This document shows, piece by piece, positions 58,969-64,000 of a DNA stretch of 64,000 nt. Source of the stretch: an uncultured Christensenella sp. (GTDB lineage Bacteria; Bacillota; Clostridia; Christensenellales; Borkfalkiaceae); contig CAJUFY010000002.1 in NCBI GenBank assembly GCA_910586245.1, positions 124,001 through 188,000 of the forward strand. Reading direction: 5' to 3'. The notes beneath the pieces were generated by a model. That model was not told where the DNA came from and searched no databases. It saw nothing but the letters and a program-made list of their open reading frames with translations. The position numbers and the translations under genes were made by a program. Within the stretch, counting starts at the first letter, position 1, and each line of letters starts with the position of its first letter.

Positions 58969-59493
58969 ATGAAGAGATGTGTAGTTTGCGGTGAAATCGT
59001 TGCGGACGACGTAGACGTTTGTCCCGTTTGCAAAGCGAAAAAATTCGAACCGGTGGAAGACGCGGCTTTCGCGGCGGAGCACCACGTGGGCGACGGTAAA
59101 GTAGAAGACATGGAAGTGATGGAAGGGCTTCGCGCGAATTTTACGGGCGAGTGCACCGAAGTCGGCATGTATCTTGCGATGTCGCGGGTTGCGGAACGCG
59201 AAGGATATCCCGAAATCGCGGAAGCTTACAAGCGTTACGCTTATGAAGAAGCGGAACACGCGGCAAAATTTGCCGAGCTTTTGGGCGAAGTGGTAACCGA
59301 TTCTACGAAGAAGAATCTGGAACTGCGTGCGGCGGCGGAAACGGGCGCATGCGCGGGCAAGTTCGAACTTGCGAAGCGTGCGAAACAGCTCGGGTACGAC
59401 GCGATTCACGATACCGTACACGAAATGGCGAAGGACGAAGCCAGACACGGCGCAGGCTTCAAGGGAATGCTGAAACGCTATTTCGGAAAATAA
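58969..59493 (+). CDS. Rubrerythrin with N-terminal rubredoxin domain
   Basis: The 174-residue protein begins with a rubredoxin-like iron site (CVVCGEIVADDVDVCPVC) and continues with a ferritin-like di-iron domain (ECTEVGMYLAMSRVAEREGY, then YEEAEHAAKFAELLG, then DEARHGAGFKGML). Having the rubredoxin part first is the reverse of classical rubrerythrin and is typical of clostridial reverse rubrerythrins, which reduce hydrogen peroxide and oxygen. The start follows AAAGGAG. Confidence 0.92.
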   Translation: MKRCVVCGEIVADDVDVCPVCKAKKFEPVEDAAFAAEHHVGDGKVEDMEVMEGLRANFTGECTEVGMYLAMSRVAEREGYPEIAEAYKRYAYEEAEHAAKFAELLGEVVTDSTKKNLELRAAAETGACAGKFELAKRAKQLGYDAIHDTVHEMAKDEARHGAGFKGMLKRYFGK

Positions 59494-59510
59494 TTTTATA
59501 ACGTGTAGCG

Positions 59511-59543
59511 AAAAGAGCGGGCTTGAATGCCCGCTCTTTTTTG
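59511..59543 (+). terminator. Terminator of rubrerythrin
   Basis: AAAAGAGCGGGC (59511-59522) pairs with GCCCGCTCTTTT (59529-59540) around TTGAAT. The motif GTGTAGC occurs just before it at 59503-59509. Confidence 0.85.
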
Positions 59544-59575
59544 TGTTCGAAAAAAGAAGTGTGAAGAAAGCGTTT

Positions 59576-59839
59576 TTAATTCATAATCGTTGTATATGGA
59601 GAATTTTGATTGATTAAATAACCTTCTAAGAAACTTTGCAGTTGATAAGGATTTTTTACGCCTTTGGTTTGGATATCCCATCTTCCACCAACAGCGACCT
59701 AAATCGAACCACTTTCGGTTAGGTCGTTATTTCTATTTTGAAATACCTTTATATGCTCGTAAATTGTCTTGTATGGCTTACGGGCTTTTCTTTTGTCTCT
59801 ATTAGTTATTGTCAAGACAAACTCACGCCTATCTGCCAT
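59576..59839 (-). pseudogene. Open frame interrupted by one in-frame TAG
   Basis: On the minus strand an ATG at 59839 opens a frame of 46 codons (MADRREFVLTITNRDKRKAR, ending DLTESGSI), then a TAG, then 40 more sense codons in the same frame (VAVGGRWDIQTKGVKNPYQL, ending SPYTTIMN) and a TAA. Both halves have protein-like composition, and the TAG could be a changed Trp codon (TGG). I do not recognise the family. It lies in an AT-rich stretch and has no ribosome site. A chance open frame cannot be excluded. Confidence 0.4.
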
Positions 59840-59873
59840 TTAATAAAAAATTGGTTTAATAAGCATTGTACTG

Positions 59874-59902
59874 TTTACTTTTTTTTAAGTTTTTGTTATA
59901 CT
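59874..59902 (+). promoter_or_regulatory. Promoter of acyltransferase leader RNA
   Basis: TTTACT (59874-59879) and TATACT (59897-59902) have a 17-base spacer. The predicted start, about 59909, coincides with the first base of a long closing helix. Confidence 0.55.
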
Positions 59903-59908
59903 AATCTC

Positions 59909-60045
59909 GCTACACATTTTAATAGTCCGTATAAGGGAATACTATTTGGTAAAAATGTATTCTCTCGCCTTTATATGGACAATGTGTAGCAACATTGAGA
60001 GATGCGTTTTTCGGCGTGTTTCTCATTGGAACACGCTTTTTTTAC
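59909..60045 (+). ncRNA. Candidate structured attenuator leader (unknown riboswitch-like element)
   Basis: Three nested helices are visible: P1 GCTACACATT (59909-59918) with AATGTGTAGC (59981-59990), P2 of 12 pairs from GTCCGTATAAGG with CCTTTATATGGAC (one bulge, ending at 59980), and P3 GAATAC with GTATTC. Downstream, ATTGAGAGATGCG (59994-60006) can pair with CGTGTTTCTCATT (60015-60027), 12 of 13 positions, as an antiterminator. The competing terminator is GCGTGTT (60014-60020) with AACACGC (60030-60036) plus seven T. The acyltransferase ribosome site follows at 60046. I do not match it to a known class. Confidence 0.5.
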
Positions 60046-60055
60046 GGAGGTTAAA

Positions 60056-61150
60056 ATGACTAAAAGAAATAATTTAGTTGAATTGGCGAGATTTTTATTC
60101 AGTATTTTAGTTGTCGGCTATCATATTCAAATGACTTTTTTAGGCGACGACATAAATTTTTTTGAGAACGGCGCACTTGCCGTTGAGTTCTTCTTTCTGA
60201 TTTCGGGTTATTTCCTTGCAAGGTCTATTGAAAAAATAAGCGCAAAAGAAAATTATAACCCTGCGATTGAAAGTTGCCGTTTTATGGGTAATAAGATTAA
60301 AGGAATTTTGCCCACGCATTTAACGGCTATTATGGCGGTTATTATCGTAATACTTACTTGTAATTTAGCTAATTCGGGCGATATAATTCTAAACGGCTTG
60401 CCGAGTATATTTTTAGTGCAGATGGGCGGCGTGTGGACGGAAGCCTATGCAAGCGCACTCATAGTTCCCGAATGGTATTTGTCGGCAATGCTTTTATGCA
60501 TGCTGTTTATAGTTCCCATTGCATTGCTGTTAAGAAAGAAAATCAAGAAAGGAATTTTAGTAATTCCGATTTTGCTTGGCGTTTTAGGCTTTATAGCAGT
60601 TATTTATGGACTTTGTACGAATTGGGCGTTTACAACGACTTTTGTCTATGATTTAAGAGCTTGGGGCGAAATGTGCGTAGGTATGTTTGCTTATTATCTG
60701 TCTACCGTAATAGCAAAAAAAGACTTAAAAACTGCGGCGTCGGTTACTTTGAAAGTTGTTGAAATGATTTGTTATTGTGTGCCGATAATTCTCGGTTTTA
60801 TTCCTATAAGTAAAAGCTTGGAACCAGTTTGTATGGTTGTCGCCGTAGTATGTATATTTGTTGCTATCTCGATTACGTTTGCAGGCAAGGGCGTAGCTGT
60901 TACAAATTCAAAGGTAAATAAAGCGTTCGGTTATCTCGGCAGTTTATCGTTAGCAATATATTTGTTTCACCCCGTAATAATAACTCTGTTGGAATATGTC
61001 GGCGGTCTTGAAATATGGGCTATTTATTTAATTGTTTTTGCCGTATCTATTGTATCAGCAGTCATTTTCAATATCGTTGTTATGCTTATCAAAAGACTAA
61101 TAAAAGCAATTAAAATTCGCAAAGCAGAGAACACTGAAATTGCAAATTAA
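60056..61150 (+). CDS. Acyltransferase-3 family membrane protein
   Basis: The 364-residue protein has about ten hydrophobic helices and the acyltransferase-3 start KRNNLVELARFLFSILVVGY with the conserved His in VGYHIQM, and FFLISGYFLARSIEK. The family transfers acyl groups to cell-surface sugars, peptidoglycan or lipids. ATG 60056 has GGAGG upstream; an in-frame ATG at 60002 would run through the terminator hairpin. The gene uses more AT-rich codons than its neighbours, and its leader looks regulated by attenuation. It was probably acquired. Confidence 0.85.
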   Translation: MTKRNNLVELARFLFSILVVGYHIQMTFLGDDINFFENGALAVEFFFLISGYFLARSIEKISAKENYNPAIESCRFMGNKIKGILPTHLTAIMAVIIVILTCNLANSGDIILNGLPSIFLVQMGGVWTEAYASALIVPEWYLSAMLLCMLFIVPIALLLRKKIKKGILVIPILLGVLGFIAVIYGLCTNWAFTTTFVYDLRAWGEMCVGMFAYYLSTVIAKKDLKTAASVTLKVVEMICYCVPIILGFIPISKSLEPVCMVVAVVCIFVAISITFAGKGVAVTNSKVNKAFGYLGSLSLAIYLFHPVIITLLEYVGGLEIWAIYLIVFAVSIVSAVIFNIVVMLIKRLIKAIKIRKAENTEIAN

Positions 61151-61197
61151 ACTTGATATAATAAGATAACCGCTAAATTTAGTGTAGAATATTCGTT

Positions 61198-61497
61198 TTA
61201 GGTTACTACTGCTCCGGCAACGTCCACGTTCACGTCACCGTAATGGAATAGACGTCCCATAATACCCAGTGATACACTGACGCCCATGACACCCGTAAAA
61301 GCCGAGCGTTTTTCTTTTTTGGAAAGCCAACCGCTGCGTTGAATGATTTTATCGGGGTAGAATTCGATTATTTCACACTTTAACTGAATGATCCGAACGA
61401 TAATAACGATGAGCGGAATAATTAGCCAAATAAATAAAATACGCAGGGGAGTAAAGGCACGGCATGCGGATTTGCGAACGGTGTAAATAGGTGTCAT
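61198..61497 (-). CDS. PH-domain membrane protein, short form (module 3)
   Basis: The 99-residue protein has a hydrophobic segment (ILFIWLIIPLIVIIVRIIQL) followed by a bPH2-like strand set: CEIIEFYPDKIIQRSGWLSK, FTGVMGVSVSLGIMGRLF, then HYGDVNVDVAGAVVT. It stops where the relative at 9462 continues for some 45 residues, so it is probably truncated or a short family type. AAAGGAG precedes the start. Its promoter spacer is exactly the palindrome at 61535-61551. Confidence 0.65.
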   Translation of the reverse strand: MTPIYTVRKSACRAFTPLRILFIWLIIPLIVIIVRIIQLKCEIIEFYPDKIIQRSGWLSKKEKRSAFTGVMGVSVSLGIMGRLFHYGDVNVDVAGAVVT

Positions 61498-61528
61498 AAA
61501 AACATCTCCTTTATTGAATCATGTAATA

Positions 61529-61557
61529 ATTATATTAGGGAAAATCCCTAATGTCAA
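61529..61557 (-). promoter_or_regulatory. PH-gene promoter whose spacer is a palindrome (module 3)
   Basis: On the minus strand TTGACA (61557-61552) and TATAAT (61534-61529) are separated by exactly 17 bases, 61551-61535. Those 17 bases are a dyad TTAGGGA-nnn-TCCCTAA with 7-bp perfect arms. Any protein bound there would cover the whole promoter. Confidence 0.75.
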
Positions 61558-61563
61558 GTTATT

Positions 61564-61583
61564 TTGGGGATTTTCCCTATAAT
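61564..61583 (+). promoter_or_regulatory. Second operator copy over XRE promoter (module 3)
   Basis: TTGGGGATTTTCCCTAT at 61564-61580 matches the inverted first operator at 15 of 17 positions and overlaps the TATAAT (61578-61583) of the XRE gene. This predicts autoregulation. The XRE -35 region is weak. Confidence 0.65.
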
Positions 61584-61589
61584 ATTTTT

Positions 61590-61832
61590 ATGGAGATTTT
61601 TCAAAGACGATTAAACGAACTTCGGAAAGCTTCGGGGATCAGTCAAAAAAAGTTTGCTGAAATCCTGCATACGAATAACAGTAGCATATGCGATTGGGAG
61701 AGGGGGCGTTCGCAACCGGATTTGGAAACGCTTGCGGAGATTGCAGTTTATTTCGGCGTGTCGATTGACTATTTGTTGGGACTGGAAGATGAGTTCGGTG
61801 AAAAACTGTTTCAGGATAAGACGCTTATTTAA
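61590..61832 (+). CDS. Small XRE-family regulator (module 3)
   Basis: The 80-residue protein is one helix-turn-helix domain: GISQKKFAEILHTNNSSICD, then RGRSQPDLETLAEIAVYFGV and SIDYLLG. The ATG at 61590 begins 7 bases after the -10 box, and no ribosome site is present, so the mRNA should be leaderless. It is divergent from a PH-domain protein, the same pairing as at 9117-9935. It likely represses both promoters through the two palindromes. Confidence 0.85.
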   Translation: MEIFQRRLNELRKASGISQKKFAEILHTNNSSICDWERGRSQPDLETLAEIAVYFGVSIDYLLGLEDEFGEKLFQDKTLI

Positions 61833-61850
61833 CGGCAAAAATAAGATTAT

Positions 61851-61892
61851 AAGAATACGCCGCGGGGCAATGCCCCGCGGCGTATTCTTTGG
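61851..61892 (+). terminator. Long perfect hairpin after XRE gene
   Basis: An 18-bp perfect stem (61851-61868 with 61872-61889) with an AAT loop follows the XRE gene. The T run is short. The loop context GCAATGC is shared with the hairpin at 28353-28383. Confidence 0.65.
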
Positions 61893-62074
61893 AGAGTAAA
61901 AACCTTGCGGCTGGGAACCGCTTCGATTTTTCAAGGTGAATACGAGCTTTCGCTCGTAAGATCATTATAGTGAATCTGCCGTGCAAATTCAACCTACTGT
62001 TTGCGTTTTCGGCTCTATTCCGCTTTTTTCGCGCGGTAGAGTTCGCATTTCACGCTCTACTCACAGTAGAATGG
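61893..62074. other. Intergenic sequence with small hairpin
   Basis: TACGAGC-TTTC-GCTCGTA at 61941-61958 forms a small 7-bp hairpin. Otherwise I see no gene or known element up to the next promoter at 62075. Confidence 0.4.
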
Positions 62075-62103
62075 TTGACAAAAACGCCGTTTTCGGCTAT
62101 AAT
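62075..62103 (+). promoter_or_regulatory. Promoter for leaderless XRE-membrane gene
   Basis: TTGACA (62075-62080) and TATAAT (62098-62103) have a 17-base spacer, and the ATG at 62110 begins 7 bases after the -10 box. Confidence 0.75.
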
Positions 62104-62109
62104 GCGCGT

Positions 62110-62724
62110 ATGGAAACAGATATCCTTGCCGAAACCATCGGTAAAAATATTATGCGGCTTCGCAGAATGGCGAATATGACGCAGTTGGAGCTCGCCGAGC
62201 GGCTGAACTACTCCGATAAGTCCGTTTCGAAGTGGGAACAGGGCAACGGCGTGCCGGACGTGCGCATTTTGGTGCAGCTTGCCGATTTGTTTCAGGTCTC
62301 GGTAGACGATCTGGTGCGCGAGCATACCGAAAAAGAGATCGTTCCCAAACATATGCGAAACGTAAGAAGACTGATCATAATTCTTTGTTCGGTTGGGCTT
62401 TGCTGGCTCGTTGCCGTCGCGCTGTTCGTGTTCATCGGGATCGCGGCGCCCGGGCTTCCTTTCCTGTGGCTTGCGTTCCTTTACGCGGTGCCTGCTTCGG
62501 CGATCGTCGTTTTGGTGTTCAGCTGCATCTGGAAGTACAAAGTCGTGCGCGTGGTTTCCGTTTCCGTGTTGATATGGACGACGCTCACCTGCATCTATCT
62601 TACCGTTTACGCCTGCGTAGACTGGGAACCGATGTGGCTGATCTTCCTGCTCGGCATTCCCCTGCAGGTGCTTGCGCTCTTTTTCTTCGTTTGGTGGAAA
62701 CGCGCGCGATTTTTGAAACGTTGA
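62110..62724 (+). CDS. XRE regulator fused to membrane domain
   Basis: Residues 1-~68 are an XRE helix-turn-helix (MTQLELAERLNYSDKSVSKW, then VDDLVRE). The rest of the 204-residue protein has four hydrophobic helices (about 85-200). This fusion type is common in gut Bacillota, where DNA binding and membrane state may be linked. The mRNA is predicted leaderless. It lies 49 bases before the next membrane protein gene and the two may be co-transcribed. Confidence 0.8.
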   Translation: METDILAETIGKNIMRLRRMANMTQLELAERLNYSDKSVSKWEQGNGVPDVRILVQLADLFQVSVDDLVREHTEKEIVPKHMRNVRRLIIILCSVGLCWLVAVALFVFIGIAAPGLPFLWLAFLYAVPASAIVVLVFSCIWKYKVVRVVSVSVLIWTTLTCIYLTVYACVDWEPMWLIFLLGIPLQVLALFFFVWWKRARFLKR

Positions 62725-62772
62725 TTTTGCGCGCCGTTCGGCGCGCTTTTCGGATTTTGTAAGGAGTGCTTT

Positions 62773-63840
62773 ATGAAAATTTATCCCGTTCCCGCGGACG
62801 AAACCGTGCGCGTGCGCCGTGCGGCGGCGCTTGCGCGCAACCGAAAACTTTTGGGTATTTTTTCGGTCGTTTTTGCGATTTCGGCGGTTTTGTGTTTGAT
62901 CGCGACTCTCGTTACGGTGGTCGTAGTCGAACTCGGTAAAAAAACGGAATCGCAAATTACGCTGTTGTGGATTTTAACGGGCGCGTTTGCGGCGGGCGCG
63001 GTGATCTTTGCCGCCTTGGGATTTTTTCTCTCCCGTGCGATGCAGTCGGCATACGCGGCGGAACTCGATTACCGCGAACGGTTGAACGGCGAAAACAGTT
63101 TCTTCGTCGGTGACGGTACGCTTGCGACGTTCGAAGCGGACGCGCTGCGCATTCACGCGGAAGGAGGCGGCAGAGAAGATATCCGTGTTCCGTATGCGGA
63201 AATGCGTTTCTTTTCGGTTTGTACCCGCCGTCTTCCCAAAGAAAAGGGCGAGCGCAGCGTCGTGATGGAAGTCCCCGTAAAGTATCTTGCCAAAAAGGGA
63301 AAGGTTCGTGCGGACGATCCGCCCGCGCTCATTCAGGCGGACGAAAAAGAGCGGCTGCTCGAATGCTTGCAAACGCACGGATTGAAGCTCGTCGGCGAGG
63401 AGCCGCCGCAAGAGAACCGGAAATTTACTTTGCGGCGGAAGTTTATATTTCCCGACCGTGCGGCGCGCAAACGCTCTCTCATTGGAATCGCAATCGGCGC
63501 GTTGCTTTTGGCGGGAGGAATCGGCGCGGCGTTCTGGCAGACGACCGTCGGGGCGATTCTCGGCGTGTTCGGTTTGTTTCTGATCGGCAGATCGTCCGTA
63601 TCGTTCGCGGGTGCAAAGCGGGCGCTCTGCTTTTACGACGAGGGCGTTTACTGGCGCGAACGCGCGCGCACGGATTGCGTGTTTTTGAAATGGAACGAAA
63701 TCCTTTCGGTATCGCAAACGGAAAAAGACGGCGTATCCCTTTTAAAATTCGAATGCGCATACGGCGCCTACCATTTTGCGAACGCCGCGGGCGCGCCCGA
63801 ATATCTCAAAGAAATCAAACCTGATCTCTGGAAAGACTGA
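62773..63840 (+). CDS. Hypothetical membrane protein, PH-like regions
   Basis: The 355-residue protein has two pairs of hydrophobic segments (about residues 26-88 and 240-276) each followed by a beta-rich soluble part (FEADALRIHAEGGGREDIRV and LCFYDEGVYWRERARTD). The pattern of membrane pair plus strand-rich domain, twice, resembles PH-like membrane proteins, but I cannot confirm the family. The start has AAGGAG upstream. A zinc-ribbon protein follows 16 bases downstream. Confidence 0.6.
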   Translation: MKIYPVPADETVRVRRAAALARNRKLLGIFSVVFAISAVLCLIATLVTVVVVELGKKTESQITLLWILTGAFAAGAVIFAALGFFLSRAMQSAYAAELDYRERLNGENSFFVGDGTLATFEADALRIHAEGGGREDIRVPYAEMRFFSVCTRRLPKEKGERSVVMEVPVKYLAKKGKVRADDPPALIQADEKERLLECLQTHGLKLVGEEPPQENRKFTLRRKFIFPDRAARKRSLIGIAIGALLLAGGIGAAFWQTTVGAILGVFGLFLIGRSSVSFAGAKRALCFYDEGVYWRERARTDCVFLKWNEILSVSQTEKDGVSLLKFECAYGAYHFANAAGAPEYLKEIKPDLWKD

Positions 63841-63856
63841 GCCTTTTGGAGTGCCT

Positions 63857-64000
63857 ATGAACTGCACGAATTGCGGCAAGAACGCCGCGAAACAATACGT
63901 GAAAAAAACGGACGGCAAAGAGAAAATACTTCTTCTTTGTCCCGCCTGTTACGAATCGCTCTATCCCGCGGGCGGCGAGGACGATATGTTTACTTCCTTT
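63857..64000 (+). CDS. McsA-like zinc-ribbon protein, N-terminal part only
   Basis: The frame runs off the window after 48 codons. It starts at an ATG with TTGGAGTG upstream and shows two CxxC pairs (CTNC and CPAC) 22 residues apart, as in McsA/UvrB-motif proteins of the ctsR-mcsA-mcsB-clpC operon. In that case the next genes beyond the window would be a kinase and ClpC. The rest of the protein is needed to be sure. Confidence 0.55.
   Translation, partial: MNCTNCGKNAAKQYVKKTDGKEKILLLCPACYESLYPAGGEDDMFTSF

Noticed and set aside
59738..59989. 83-codon plus-strand open frame in the AT-rich island
   Set aside because: It has no ribosome site, a composition typical of AT-rich noncoding sequence, and runs through the promoter and P1 helix of the acyltransferase leader.
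1..64000. tRNA, rRNA and CRISPR arrays
   Set aside because: I scanned for tRNA T-arm patterns, rRNA stretches and regularly spaced repeats and saw none. A covariance scan could still find a tRNA I missed.

Overview
The window reads as chromosomal DNA of a low-abundance-GC-bias Gram-positive bacterium of the Bacillota (Clostridia), probably an uncultured gut-type lineage. The evidence is the combination of many signal-peptide lipoproteins, a leucine-type T-box leader, a Bacillus-type large SRP RNA with an Alu domain, an RqcH homologue, a tail-fused MsmX-type ATPase, a SigB/SpoIIA-like partner-switching operon and CotF-like coat proteins. No rRNA, tRNA or CRISPR array was seen. The species is inference only.

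Layout. 1-8.2 kb holds housekeeping genes: a cyclophilin-like lipoprotein, a ruvX-DUF1292 fusion, a Fur-family regulator, T-box-leuA, pdxST and queH. 8.2-10.5 kb has a zinc-dependent phospholipase C-like protein and a divergent XRE regulator/PH-domain membrane protein module. 10.7-25.3 kb is a carbohydrate block: an ABC sugar importer (binding protein and two permeases, no ATPase), a cytoplasmic GH2, two tandem GH51 arabinofuranosidase lipoproteins, two MORN-repeat lipoproteins, then an SGNH esterase, a GH32 fructan/sucrose hydrolase, an ArsR-type regulator and a PfkB sugar kinase. The missing importer ATPase is probably supplied by the MsmX-type ATPase at 36-37.7 kb. A lone tyrosine recombinase follows at 25.3-26.4 kb.

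26.6-34 kb carries an M18 aminopeptidase, an XRE regulator facing an orphan promoter, SRP RNA, rqcH and the tig-clpP-clpX operon. 34-48 kb contains an InlB-repeat lipoprotein, the tailed ATPase, a His-rich metal exporter, hisC, the four-gene sigma partner-switching operon, a large Pro/Gln-rich membrane protein, a PucR-type regulator and an S41 protease. 48-59.5 kb contains a cysteine desulfurase facing a DUF3343 gene, nth, a CotF-type mini-operon, a Wzz-like protein, lon-engB, ychF, argS, a HAD phosphatase and rubrerythrin.

59.5-62.1 kb is visibly more AT-rich and looks acquired. It holds a nonsense-interrupted ORF, a candidate structured attenuator RNA of no class I recognise in front of an acyltransferase-3 gene, and a second divergent XRE/PH-domain module. 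The window ends in an XRE-membrane fusion, a PH-like membrane protein and the start of a McsA-like zinc protein.

The two most interesting signals are (1) three small XRE regulators, each divergent from a strong promoter with a different palindrome in its 17-bp spacer, two of them driving PH-domain membrane proteins; and (2) the riboswitch-like leader at 59909-60055 with mutually exclusive antiterminator and terminator hairpins.
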